Part shown: positions 1-10,190 of the stretch, one piece after another
How positions within the stretch are numbered: position 1 is the first letter of the stretch
Layout of the letters: each line of letters begins with the position of its first letter
Source of the DNA: Azorinus chamasolen
Lineage: Eukaryota; Mollusca; Bivalvia; Cardiida; Solecurtidae
NCBI GenBank assembly: GCA_963576725.1
Contig: OY755242.1
Span: 5,870,240 to 5,934,239 of the forward strand
Direction: 5' to 3'
Length of the DNA: 64,000 nt
Program-made: the position numbers and the translations under genes
The notes under the pieces: generated by a model
The model's database searches: none
What the model was told of the DNA's origin: nothing
Seen by the model: only the letters and a program-made list of their open reading frames with translations

Positions 1-489
1 TATGTTCAAGATTCGCCGGAGGCATAAGGTCTGGAAAACGTCAAGTTGTGGCACACATACTTTGTTACCTTCCATGCCTCTACACCGTAAAGTAAGACTC
101 CGAGGACATTGCTCTTGACGATCTTGAGTTTGGTCTGGGTGCTAATCCTCGATGACTTCCAGATATTCTTCAGCGTGGCAAAAGCAGGTCCTGCTTTAGA
201 AATCCTGGTCTCAGCTTCTGCCTCTGAATTCCCGTCTGCCCTGATCCTTCTTCATATGTATACAAATTACTCCATCTCCTCTACATGCCTGTCACCAACG
301 GTCACTGGATACTGTGATCGGGGGTTGATTTTCACCACCTTGGATTTTTCCTGTGTTGATGTTTAGACCATTATTCTGTCCAGCCGTTACCATGTCGTTA
401 GTTTTATCCTTGATGTGTTGGAAACGTTGACCCAAAAGAGCTATGTCACCTGCAAAGTCCAGATCTTCTAGTGACTCAGTAAATCTCTA
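1..489 (-). pseudogene. Non-LTR retrotransposon reverse transcriptase remnant (RTE-like)
   Basis: Read on the minus strand, this encodes the C-terminal part of a reverse transcriptase of the endonuclease-RT type that copies a LINE. The catalytic box region (about 430-460) reads LDFAGD, where the family has F/YADD, so one catalytic aspartate is lost. Further on come the usual TRISKA-type and YGVEAW-type segments (about 70-240). Two stop codons (around 250-285) and a frameshift (around 40-60) break the frame. The element runs off the window start, so its 3' end is not seen; its 5' end stops near 489 inside an old minisatellite, consistent with 5' truncation. Clade assignment is by recognition only. 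Confidence 0.75.
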
Positions 490-1485
490 GACAGTAAAAG
501 ACGAACATAACGTGATCATAATAGATAGTCGAATAGCACGTGATCATATTTAATAACAACTAGCTAGACGATCATAATGCCGTCATGGTCATAACGACAC
601 AACGAACATGACGTGACCATGTGCGGTGGTCTAGTAGTAACGCGCTTGACTATCAGTCCGGAGGTCCGGTGTTTAAATCCCGGTCTCTCCCGGAAATATC
701 AGACTGAGACGCTTTTCCGTGTCTCCCACCAGCACCTCCTCTCCACCCAGGGGTTAGAATGGGTACCTGTGAGATTCACTCGCCGGTACTGCGGCTGCAT
801 GATTACGCCATATGTTAGCAGTGCTCAATATTGTAGACCAATGACTCAATGACCTAGGAGGTGAATGTAAATGTACAGTCGACTGAGCGGTCATTCGGAC
901 TAAAGGTAAACTATAACTAGGTACTTTACATATCATGACCATGATTAAAATAACAAACGAACAAATCGTGACCATGGCCACAGTAACTATACGAACATAC
1001 CGTGATAATATTCGTGATAACCAGTCGAACACATCGTGATCATCATTATTATGACTGGTGCAACATACCGTGGCCATTAGCATAATATCTAGTCAGATTT
1101 AACGTAGTTATCGTAATAACTAGACGAGTATAATATGACCAGGATCATAAGAAATAGTAGAACATAATGTAACCATGGCCACAATACCAACCTGAATATA
1201 ACGCGACCACATGTACATAATAACGACACGAATATACCTTGACTACGCTCATAAAAGCTATTTAAAATACCATGACCTTCTTGATAATAACTAGAGGAAG
1301 ATGACTACATTAACATGAAGAACATGCTAACTAGATGAACACAATGAGACTATGTTAACGATAACCTGAACAAAATAACATGACCATGATCGTGAACACT
1401 AGTTGAGCATATCGTGATCATAATCATTATAACTAATAGAACACACCGTGGCCATTATCATAATAAATAGACGAGCGTACTGTGG
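488..1485. repeat. Degenerate minisatellite, unit about 35-44 bp
   Basis: Loose repeats of a unit containing CGAACATAACGTGACCATG followed by ATCATAATAACTAGA recur across the interval. Copies are heavily diverged, so this is an old array. A SINE at 621-850 splits it. No coding potential; small reading frames here are by-products of the repeat. Confidence 0.6.
621..850 (+). repeat. S1 tRNA-derived SINE
   Basis: The head resembles a tRNA: an A-box-like GTGGTCTAGTAGTAACGCG at about 625 and a B-box-like segment ending GTTTAAATCCC at about 680, which is an internal pol III promoter. It is followed by a tRNA-unrelated body with CCGTGTCTCCCACC. The same head and body junction occurs at 24456-24604 on the other strand, which shows a family rather than a tRNA gene. 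Inserted in the surrounding minisatellite. Confidence 0.7.
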
Positions 1486-1489
1486 TCAG

Positions 1490-1680
1490 CTCCAAAGGCC
1501 TAAATAAGATGCGTAAATTAAAACATTCTTAAGAACAAATGTTTTATTTCTCTACCAACAAACCCCTATGTTGTTACCGCCATTTGGAATCGTTTCAAAT
1601 GATTCTAATGAGTGGATACAACATATGATTTGGATGAGAAATGACGACTTTAATATCTGAGTAGGCGCATCTATCTGTTG
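1490..1680. repeat. F family hairpin element, decayed
   Basis: TAAGATGCGTAAATTAAAAC near 1506 and the CTACCAACAAACCCCTATG arm near 1552, followed by a partly complementary arm near 1605-1650, match the F elements at 2351-2499 and 58823-58965. Too decayed to place ends exactly. Confidence 0.45.
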
Positions 1681-2340
1681 CTCTGTCATGATCATAGTAA
1701 CTAGATGAAACTGTGTCCATAGAGATTATCAATTTAATGTTGAAGGGACGTAATTGACTTCAGGAAGATTGATCGCAGTCATTACTTGAATGAATCAATA
1801 TGACATGAAACAGACATGTGTAACTATCAACCATTAAATAATGCGTGTTTATAAAAATTGGTACCTTTTTCATAATGCGTTGCACTATCGGCCCATTTTA
1901 TTTCTTTTTCAAGATGCGTCAATATGGGATCCTAATGAGACGTCGCGTTCCATGACACTGCATGTATAAGAGCGTGCCACATAGCCCTACGACACCACTG
2001 TTAGCTACTTTACGCTGCTTAAAAGTACAGGGTTCGTTTGATGTACAGATCTCTGTGAAACAAACTTCGTTTTTGTCGCAATCATTTAACGTTTAATACT
2101 TAATGCGCTTTTGCTGACAATTTGCAAACATATTGGGACAAATTAAGAATGCGTCGCATCAGGAGTCAATCTGGTTGACACTCAGTCAATAATTTCTCAT
2201 AGGACTACTCGAATCGTGATTCAGTGAAAATTTCAACAATTCAGAGACTGGCCAGACACGATGAGAAGGGTTAAAAAATTTGATTTCTACCCAGACAACG
2301 TGTAGGTGACCACTGCAATACACAGCCATGAGATAGTGAC
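1681..2340. other. Unassigned sequence
   Basis: A+T-rich sequence with no reading frame of note, no clear repeat and no recognisable regulatory cluster. Confidence 0.5.
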
Positions 2341-2350
2341 GTCAGAGCTA

Positions 2351-2499
2351 CAGATAAGGTGCGTACTACTAATGTTTGATCATTTTTTAAGAATCGTCTC
2401 TTCAGGACAATTGACACTAAAGAGCGGCCACATTATAGGATTTAATGGAAGAATGAAGAAGTTATTTATGAAACCGTTTTAATATACGCATCTTATCTG
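2351..2499. repeat. F family hairpin element
   Basis: Terminal inverted repeats CAGATAAGGTGCGTA (2351-2365) and TACGCATCTTATCTG (2485-2499) match at 14 of 15 positions. The interior carries the AAGAATCGTCTC / AGAGCGGCCACATTATAGG segment seen in other F copies. A small non-autonomous DNA transposon by structure; superfamily not assigned. Confidence 0.65.
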
Positions 2500-2841
2500 G
2501 GCCTCTATATAATGTGGATGCTTTACAAAGGAAATAATGACGGATCAATGTCCGCATGCCTGTCATTAAACATTAACTACTAATGTAATTGACGTTTCCA
2601 AATGTTCAATGGATTTCGTCTGCAATGACTGGACTTATCCACGGCTAGGAACTTAAGTGATCGTTAAACGTTGCAATTTTAGTTTGTTTATTCTACTGCG
2701 GAAGCTTCACGCCATTGTTTCTATTCTTTAAAGTGTTGATATATTGGAGGTGTTGTTTAACAAATATTTCAAAGCAGTACCATTAACTCGTACCCAGCTG
2801 AGAAATTTAAATCGGCCAAAATATGATATGTACAATGTTGG
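2500..2841. other. Unassigned sequence
   Basis: No convincing gene, repeat or site seen. Confidence 0.4.
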
Positions 2842-3057
2842 TTAACTATTTCGCTGTCTATGTCGCCTATGTGATTACCTATGCAAACAGTTTGGATCCA
2901 GATGAGACGCCGAGTAACTCGAGTCTCATCAGGATCCAAATTGTTTGTTACTTTGACTGTTTCTGAAACAATGATAAAGAAAAATAAACAAACAAAATAA
3001 TATTTGTAAGAGACGAAAGGGTTTGAAGACGACAACATTTGACAGCGAAAGAGTTAA
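2842..3057 (-). mobile_element. PB-1 MITE (TTAA-flanked, piggyBac-type)
   Basis: Bounded by TTAA at 2842-2845 and 3054-3057. The ends read TTAACTATTTCGCTG and CAGCGAAAGAGTTAA. The core, flanked by GCAAACAG and a CTGTTTGC-like end, holds GGATCCAGATGAGACGCCG and its inverted copy. Reverse orientation relative to the copies at 9976 and 37317, moderately diverged. Confidence 0.7.
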
Positions 3058-3176
3058 ACTGTTGACTAAGTGTCAAAAGATTGACTTCTCATCTAGATGT
3101 AAACTTTTTGTACATTCGGGTTGGGTCACATAGGTATAGATGTACCACGACATCTGAGTAATGACATTTGGAAACA

Positions 3177-3379
3177 CAGTAAACCCCCTCTAATGCGACC
3201 ACCGAAACAGGTATAATTCCTAGTGGTAGATGCAGGTGGTAGCTTAATGCAGGACAAAAGTAACACAGAAAGCTCCTATAGGAACTTTCTGCATTACTTT
3301 CGTCCTGCTTCAAGCAACCACCTGCCTATAAGGACAGCCATGTATATTCATGAAGTGTCGCATTAGAGAGGTTCTACTG
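3177..3379. mobile_element. PG-1 MITE (TA-flanked, pogo-type)
   Basis: Left end CAGTAAACCCCCTCTAATGC, right end GCATTAGAGAGGTTCTACTG, followed by TA. The centre is a long palindrome around AAGCTCCTATAGGAACTTT with arms GGTGGTAGCTTAATGCAGGA and its complement. The left target base is mutated (CA for TA). Confidence 0.8.
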
Positions 3380-4337
3380 TACCGTCACGCCTCAAATCTT
3401 TTTGTTTATCTATAGCGATTATAATACTGCAAAGGTTGTTTAAATAATTATCCGAGAGAAAAAATATGAATATCTCTAAGAATAGATCATGCCACAGTAT
3501 CACATCGGAGCAGTGAGAAGAAATTTATCCCAGCACATTGTCGGTATAGCTCGATTCTGTACATATTTGAGATTGAATTAATGCACTTATCTCGAATAAA
3601 CTACCCAATTGGTATTCTGTAGTGTAATTGGTAACTTGATTTGTCCCCATAGCTCCTGTTATTGCATCTGATTATATATATATGTTCGCCAAAAGAAAGA
3701 AACCCAATCGTTTTGTAATATGCTGAGTTTTGTAACCATTGGTTCTATGTTCCCTACTTAAGGAACGAGACGTTCAATAAAATCGCTAGATTGTTATGTA
3801 GCAAAACTGCGAAGATGGTGACAATGACAGATAAGTAAATGATAGATGAAGATAGGGACATCTGGGGTCTGAGGATATGACATTGTTGGCCTAAGTCTGT
3901 GTTTATGTTTAACCATGTAATTGGTAAGATTTTGAGTAAACTGTGAGTAATCAGATTCGTACGAATGATCTCAGACTCGGGCAAACAGTTCTAAAACATC
4001 AAGGCCAGGAGGATGATTTCGGTTTAAACTCGTAAGTTTAAATGCGTGAGCCCAAAACAACCTCAGCATTGGGCTTACTTATTGTCAAGGGTTGGATTGG
4101 ATGTGGGAGCTGTTAAAATGTATCATTCCACCTTATCTTTATCAAACTTTCCTCCTTATAAAAACCATTTTGTGCCTTTGCAAACAGAGTCGACCCACAC
4201 CAGACGGACCCTGTTGCCGACTGAACAGGGTCTGTTCTGTTTGCTAATATGTAATCATTACAGATACTACTCCATCGTTTCTACCAGTACAACAACAATC
4301 ATTTGTACAGATTAAGCTAACTATATTCACAATAGTA
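3380..4337. other. Unassigned sequence
   Basis: A+T-rich, with a short TA run near 3675. Small reading frames (for example about 3754-3984 minus) show no recognisable domain or splice context. Around 4185-4245 CAAACAGAGTCGACCC and GGGTCTGTTCTGTTTGC form the two arms of a decayed PB-3-like core. Confidence 0.45.
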
Positions 4338-4523
4338 CAGTAAAACCTCTCTTAACCGGCAGTTAAATTTAGTATGATTATCGGTCTTGGAGACAGGTGG
4401 CAGCTTAATGCAGGGCTCCCCTAGGAGCTTTCTGCATGACTTTCACCCTGCATTAAGCAGCCACCTGCCTAAAAGTATCTAAATTATTATCTACTATAAT
4501 TCCGGTTAAGAGAGGTTATACTG
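4338..4523. mobile_element. PG-2 MITE with shortened palindrome arm
   Basis: Perfect TA duplication (4336-4337 and 4524-4525). Ends CAGTAAAACCTCTCTTAACC and its near-complement ending GAGGTTATACTG. The left arm of the central palindrome runs from GCAGGG straight into CTCCCCTAGGAGC: about 17 bp present in the right arm (TTTCTGCATGACTTTCA) are missing on the left. Confidence 0.85.
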
Positions 4524-4751
4524 TATTATGTATTATTTCTAGGATGAATATTCAGCAGAAAAATGATTAAATAGCCCGCGGGAAAAGTTCCCAACATTTT
4601 ATTATGTAGTTATTGAATGAGTTTACACGGCTATAAGCAATAGTAACTGCTTAATGTCTGCACTGATGAAATGTTTGCCTTCTTCCAGACCGTTCAGGAT
4701 TTAGACAATATTGACTGCTTGTTTCTGTGTGTCTCATCCGGATTCAAACTA

Positions 4752-5165
4752 CAGTAAAATCTATCCGAACACTAAAACAAGTATAATTATCGGCGTTTAA
4801 AACAGGTGGATGCTCAATGCAACGTGAACATCACACATACATTTTCAATATTATTATTTATGCAGTGCTTAGTGTCCCTAATATGAACTATGCACTGCCA
4901 GCAAATATTCATATGGGACGAAGCGAAACTGTAAGGATAAACATAAATGATTATTATAAGTAAGAGAAAATCATAATAATTATGGCTGTCAAGAAAGGGA
5001 GGTAACTCTTGTAAAGCCATGATAAGGATTTTAGTATCCCCATTTGGATTCTATGGGGTTTTCTCGTGACCTCAATTGACCTATGGAATGACTAGAATTT
5101 AGTAGGAGGTAAGATAAGAGCTGTTTGCATGCCCCGGATCCTGCATTAAGCAGTCACCTGCTATA
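4752..5165. mobile_element. PG-2-like MITE, interrupted
   Basis: A left end CAGTAAAATCTATCCGAAC with the following TATAATTATCGG and AACAGGTGGATGCTCAATGC lies at 4752-4826. A matching right palindrome arm, CTGCATTAAGCAGTCACCTG, is at about 5141-5160. About 300 bp of unrelated A+T-rich sequence separates them, either an insertion or two half elements. Confidence 0.5.
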
Positions 5166-5558
5166 ACGCACCAACTCTGCCTCACTAAACTAAGCATCAA
5201 TATTTAATTGTACTTTCAAGCGCAAATCAAATCGCGACTGGTGGCATAAGTGCAAATACCGGCTACACGTCTTCCGATAAATCTACGCATCTATCGTTGT
5301 AGGATTCGAGTCTATTATCAACGGGATTCCATCTTAGCACTGATGTCGTGGTTAGTTTGACAGAATGATCGCGGTCCCAATGTCAGGAAGTGGTTTCTCA
5401 TCAAAGGAATACGGAATGTACATCGTCTTGTCAAACGATTATCAAGATGAATCGGTCGCAGATGGTCTGAGAAGACAGCCGTACACATATTGCATTTTAG
5501 AAGCATTTGTGAATTGAGGCAGTCGCCCCTAAGGTCAATTTTCAAACATCTCTAATAC

Positions 5559-6503
5559 ATGCCACCGTGAAAGCCACTTAGTCCAAAACCCTATGTTTGA
5601 TACTGAGATGGCAAACTGTCGAGTACTCTATGCCTGGCACTGAGAAAGTCACTAAGAAGGTCGCTAGACGAGCATCCCTATGCCTGACACTAAGAAGGCC
5701 ATTAGACGAACACCCCTATGTCTGACACTAAGAAGGCCACTAGACGAGTATCCCTATGCCTGACACCAAGAAGGCCACTAGACGAGCACCCCTATACCTG
5801 ACACTAAAAAGGCCATTAGACGAGCACCCCTATGTCTGACATTTAGAAGGCCAATTGTCGAGAGTCCCTACTCCTGCCACTAAAAAGTTCACTAGACGAG
5901 CATCCCTATGTCTGACACTAAGAAGGTCAATAGACGAGCATCCCTATGCCTGACATTAGGAAGGCCATTAGACGAGCACCACTATGCCTGACATTAAGAA
6001 GGCCATTAGACGAGCACCCGTATGCCAGACATTAAGAGGGTCACAAGACGAGCATCCCTTTGTCTGACACTAAGAAGGCCATTAGACGAGCACCCCTTTG
6101 CCTAACATTAAGAAGGCCATTGGACGAGCACCCCTATACCTGACATTAAGAAGGCCAACAGACGAGTATCCTTATACCTGACATTAAGAAGGCTATTAGA
6201 CGAGCATCCCTATGTCTGACATTTAGAAGGCCATTAGACGAGCATCCCTATGTATGTCACTAAGAAGGTCGCTAGACGAGCATCCCTATGTCTGACACTA
6301 AGCAGGCCACTAGACGAGCATCCCTATTTCTGACACCAAGAAGGCCACTAGACGAGTATCCCTATACCTGGCACTAAGAAGGCCACTAGACGAGCATTCC
6401 TTTGTCTGACATTAAGAAGGCCAATTGTCGAGCGTCCCTATGCCGGGCACAGAGGAGGTCAATTACAAAGCATCGCCATACGCCTGCGTCAACATCAAGA
6501 CGC
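5559..6503. repeat. 39-bp minisatellite, about 23 copies
   Basis: A tandem array with consensus CCCCTATGTCTGACACTAAG then AAGGCCATTAGACGAGCAT. Units diverge by 5-20 percent, with edge units more decayed. The array has no unique spacers and no conserved palindrome, so it is not a CRISPR. No open frame runs through it. Confidence 0.9.
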
Positions 6504-7421
6504 TGTAAAACTCCATTTGTCAAATGTAATGACGACTTTCAAAACACACATACGCCATAAGTACATCTTTTAACGCCTTTCCTACATGAACATTCATGAA
6601 GCAATAATCACAGCATGAATATATCACTCCATACGCACACACAGCTCTTACAGGAGACGTTTGATCTGGGTCTACTGTGTTAGCAAATACACTGAAGGCA
6701 TGGGCAAACAGAGTAGATCTAGATCGGACAGGTCCAGTATAAGATGTTTGATCAGGGTCTGTTCGTTTGCTTTTTGGATAATATAGAATTGGTTCTAGAG
6801 TGTCTCACATGGCGAAATAATTCTGTGTTCATTTGCTATTCTAAACATTCAGTTATTATATTCATGATGACATTATTTCTTATAATTATGAATGTTATGC
6901 TAACTATAATCAGTGGCTTTTGTAAACCTTGTGTAACTAGCCCATAGATTGTTTTTTTCTGTTCGAAATTGACAAATATATTGACGTCCGCCCATTGACA
7001 ATTAAATTATGGCGTAGACAACATCATGCGGACAGAAACTCTGTAACAATGCACTTTGAAAACAGCATTTTTTAAATTGCGTAAAAGTATCACGCTATAC
7101 ATATTTGTTTCAAAGTGCGTCACAGAGATGACTCATACATAATTACCTCACCAACTCGTTTGCTTTTCCTTTCTTTTCATTTGTGACTAAATCTGAAGCA
7201 TGCCAATTGTACCACTATTATTGGCAAGTCGCATATTACTTTTCAACATGGAAAGAGATAAGAGATAAGAGCAATTCAACAAATCTCAAAGCGATTGAAA
7301 TAGCAAGGTGGTCTGGATATAGCTTGTTGATTACATGCTTAGTGGTGGTTTTATCTTTTGTTGTTATTCATGTCGGAACGTATACAAGAAATGCTCATAA
7401 ATTTGTCGGCGAGAAGGGGAG
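6504..7421. other. Unassigned sequence with decayed PB-3 core
   Basis: TTTGATCTGGGTCTACTGTG (6660), CAAACAGAGTAGATC (6703) and ATCAGGGTCTGTTCGTTTGC (6751) are pieces of decayed PB-3 cores. A reading frame at 7183-7425 contains a hydrophobic stretch but starts at GTG and runs into the next MITE end, so it is not called as a gene. Confidence 0.4.
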
Positions 7422-7631
7422 TTAACTCTTCCCCCGATATGCGCGACCTTACACATCTGTACAAACTACCTGTATCAAGATGAGACACACAGCAGCTCGG
7501 CGTCTAATCAGGATATAAGCTGTTTGAAGCTCGATCAACATATTTTCAAGTACTGTATTGACGCTTACATAATTACAATTGATTATATCAAATTTCAGCA
7601 AACAGTATTTTTTTGTCGGGGAAATGGTTAA
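7422..7631. mobile_element. PB MITE (TTAA-flanked), variant ends
   Basis: TTAA at 7422-7425 and 7628-7631. The ends TTAACTCTTCCCCGA and TCGGGGAAATGGTTAA are inverted copies. The interior has a decayed PB-1-like core (AAGATGAGACACA ... CGGCGTCTAATCAGGA). No other copy with these exact ends is seen in the window. Confidence 0.6.
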
Positions 7632-8400
7632 AAGCATTCCACACGAGAAATACTAAGTGTTCCATGTTTATTGGCAAACTGTTTCATTCATAAAGAACAA
7701 TGTTTAACTAATGTCTGACATTATCGATAGGGACATCGCACGTCTGACCAGACTAAGTGACAAACAGTATTAATCCATTGCATGTGCATGATTGATATTC
7801 ATGCACAAATGATAATTTTATCATGAAAATTGATTAACTTAATGTTTGTTCATGACATTTGAACACATGAAGGTTTAGCCAAAGAGACCTGATACCAAAC
7901 GACCCCCTAGGGTCCGTCCGATCTGGGTATGCCCTGTGTGAAAAGGTGTCGAAGGGTGATTCTGTTAAATGTATGGTCAAGTTATGTGCTTATGGTTTTA
8001 TCCCTTGTTAAATATATATTTCATTGGCGTCCGGAAAAGTTTTGTAACTATCCCATGTTTTAGTCTTTATACATTACATTGAACTAGTGTATGTGGCGGC
8101 TTTGTTGCCAGAACTTGTATTAAAACCCGGTACATAACAGGAAAGTAAATATATAAGCACTACCTTAATGACATGTCACGCATAAAGCGGTGTTAAACTA
8201 TCCGAAAGTAATAAAGATGTACTGAGCGCAAAACTAAACTTTCTCCAAATATTGGTATGAAATATCCCGTCGATATTAGTTCAAATATGTTCTCTGCTCA
8301 TATTTTTGCCAATTTTATGTATTTGTGGATGAAAATCCGGATGTTTTCCAGTGCATGCATTGGACAAATTGAGCTGTGAAAGTAGGAACAAGCATAGCCT
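7632..8400. other. Unassigned sequence with decayed PB-3 core
   Basis: AAGAGACCTGATACC to GATCTGGGTATGCC (about 7878-7932) is a weathered PB-3 core with a CCCTAGGG centre. The rest shows nothing recognisable. Confidence 0.4.
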
Positions 8401-8644
8401 TTAACCCTGTCCCTGTTCTATGTTTATTCTAAAATTTCAGTTCATACTGAATATTCATGGATACAATAATTATTTTGAATAAGAGAAGGCTGGATATTGT
8501 AGCCATTTCAGAAAGTATAATGCAAATATTTCAAATTCCAATAGCAAACGGGGCAGAACATGATTAGACGGCTCCCATAGGAGCTGTCTGAACTGGATCT
8601 TCTCTGATTGCAAATGCGTGAATAAATTTAAGGGAAAGGGTTAT
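8401..8644 (+). mobile_element. PB-3b MITE (TTAA-flanked, piggyBac-type)
   Basis: TTAA at 8401-8404, right site TTAT at 8641-8644. Left end CCCTGTCCCTGTTCTATG, right end AAGGGAAAGGG. The palindrome GACGGCTCCCATAGGAGCTGTC lies near the right end, in a core starting AGCAAACGGGGCAG. Matches copies at 14533 and 15828. Confidence 0.8.
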
Positions 8645-8892
8645 CATCAGCGACCTTGCAGTAACCATGACTAGGACCCAGCCTAATAGCATTGTTGTTT
8701 CTCCGTCAACGACCGTACTACCCATCGCAGCCTACGATCAATGTAAGTGTGTAATATTATCAAAAGTCAGTTTCCGCAATACATTTTTCTTATCTACCAC
8801 ATAATCGTATTCGGTGCGTATGGTATATCAGACACACACTGATAGAATTTCATCCATAAAATCATGTACTGTAACCTTTAGCCTGCTGAAAA

Positions 8893-9095
8893 CAGTAAAA
8901 CCCATCTAATGCGACCATGAAAAAGGGACATGGTTCACAGCGTCAGAAGCATGTGGTAGCTTAATGCAGGACGAAAGTTATGCAGAAAGCTCCTATAGGA
9001 GCTTTCTGCATAACTTTCATCCTGCATTAAGCAACCACCTGCTTATAACGACAGGTATTTTTTATTTATTAAGTGGTCGTACTAGAGGGGTTCTG
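8893..9095. mobile_element. PG-1 MITE
   Basis: Left end CAGTAAAACCCATCTAATGC; right end TACTAGAGGGGTTCTG then TA, with three bases lost from the terminal TACTG. Near-perfect palindrome of more than 80 bp around GCTCCTATAGGAGC with arms GTGGTAGCTTAATGCAGGAC. Confidence 0.85.
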
Positions 9096-9103
9096 TAGAA
9101 GGC

Positions 9104-9235
9104 GATCATTCGAAAGCAAAATCAGCAATGCAAAAAAAAAGAGAAAATTGCAGACTCGGTTTTATTGAGTCATGAGCAGCTATTAAAAGTGCAACACTAC
9201 TCGCGCTCCCTATCACCGACTGAAGCGGACAACAG
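9104..9235. repeat. H family interspersed repeat
   Basis: Contains GAAAGCAAAATCAGCAATGC, then GCAGACTCGGTTTTATTGAG, then TTAAAAGTGCAACACTACTC. The same ordered blocks occur at 36285-36385 (inverted) and 53833-53962. Origin not recognised. Confidence 0.6.
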
Positions 9236-9346
9236 ACTAAAACTTGTTACAACATATTTAAACTACTAAATTATAACATTTTTTATATTTCTCTTATGAT
9301 GAATTTCAAATAATCTTTTCTCTGACAAACAGCCAGTATTCCTAAG

Positions 9347-9678
9347 TATAGTGAGTGAGTGAGTGAGCGAGTGAATGAGTGAGTTGGGTTGTACGTCGGA
9401 CCAACAGTATTTCAGTTATTTGCAGACGGCACCCACTTGAGTTACACTGCTGCCTCACTAGAATGCCCCTGCCGCGGGCACATGGCAAGGGCACCCTACC
9501 CAGTCACATTATCCTGAAACCGGGCGGACCAGTCCTAGAAATACCCTTTTAATATCGAGTGTAGACAAGGGAGCTACTAGTACCAACTTTTAACGACTTT
9601 TGGTCTGTAGCGGCGGGGGATCGAACACATAACATTCCGTACCGCAGGCGGATGCTCTACCACTGAACCATGGAGCCG
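9347..9678 (-). repeat. S2 tRNA-derived SINE
   Basis: On the minus strand the head reads CATGGTTCAGTGGTAGAGC (A box) and GTGTTCGATCCCC (B box), followed by a body of about 250 bp. Its end (TACTGTTGGTCCGACGTACA) runs into a (TCAC)n-like tail, seen on the plus strand as GTGAGTGAGTGAGTGAGCG. The layout is head, central domain and short simple tail. A tRNA gene is excluded by the missing acceptor pairing and the long body. Confidence 0.8.
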
Positions 9679-9737
9679 GTATAATGAACTGAAGGGGCTA
9701 AACATATTAACAATTTAACGTTTTTAAACATTGTGGT

Positions 9738-9979
9738 TTTTCAGTGTTCCTCATAGGGACGCCTTTTCACTTATTTGCTTACAGAAGAGACCCTGATCAG
9801 ATGGCTCCTCCAGGAATCTAGTGATCCGGATCTGCTCCGTTTGCTTATTGTATGATATAGATCTCATTGTAGTTTCTCCCTAGGCCAAAATGCCATGGAT
9901 ATTTTATTGTAAAACATAATCTAATTTATATAAATGATATCATTGTTTATATATGAATATTCGACAGTTAAAGGATTAA
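9738..9979 (-). mobile_element. PB-3 MITE, decayed
   Basis: Core pieces GACCCTGATCAGATGGCTCC and GATCCGGATCTGCTCCGTTT sit near the left end, then TATATGAATATTCG and GTTAAAGGATTAA at the right. It shares the TTAA at 9976-9979 with the next element. Confidence 0.55.
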
Positions 9980-10190
9980 CCCTTTCGCTGCCAAACTCTG
10001 TCGTCTGCTAACTTTGTCGTCTGCTACAAATTTTCATTCTTTTGATTTTCTTCAGTTTTGTTTCGAAAACATAGTAACAGTAACAAACAGTTTGGATCCT
10101 GATGAGACGCCGAGTTACTCGGCGTCTCATATGGATCCAAACTGTTTGCATAGGTAATCACAGATCCAGCATTGGCAGCGAAAGGGTTAA
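9976..10190 (+). mobile_element. PB-1 MITE, well preserved
   Basis: TTAA at both ends (9976-9979, 10187-10190). Ends CCCTTTCGCTGCCAA and TTGGCAGCGAAAGGG are perfect inverted copies. The core from AACAGTTTGGATCC to GGATCCAAACTGTTT is a palindrome centred on CCGAGTTACTCGG. Confidence 0.9.

Noticed and set aside
5559..6503. Regular repeats that could be mistaken for a CRISPR array
   Set aside because: Whole 39-bp units repeat without unique spacers, and the genome is eukaryotic.
7183..7425. 80-residue frame with a hydrophobic stretch resembling a membrane segment
   Set aside because: Starts at GTG, ends in a MITE terminus, and has no splice or domain support.
9608..9678. tRNA gene (minus strand)
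   Set aside because: A and B boxes are present, but it continues into a conserved SINE body and simple tail.
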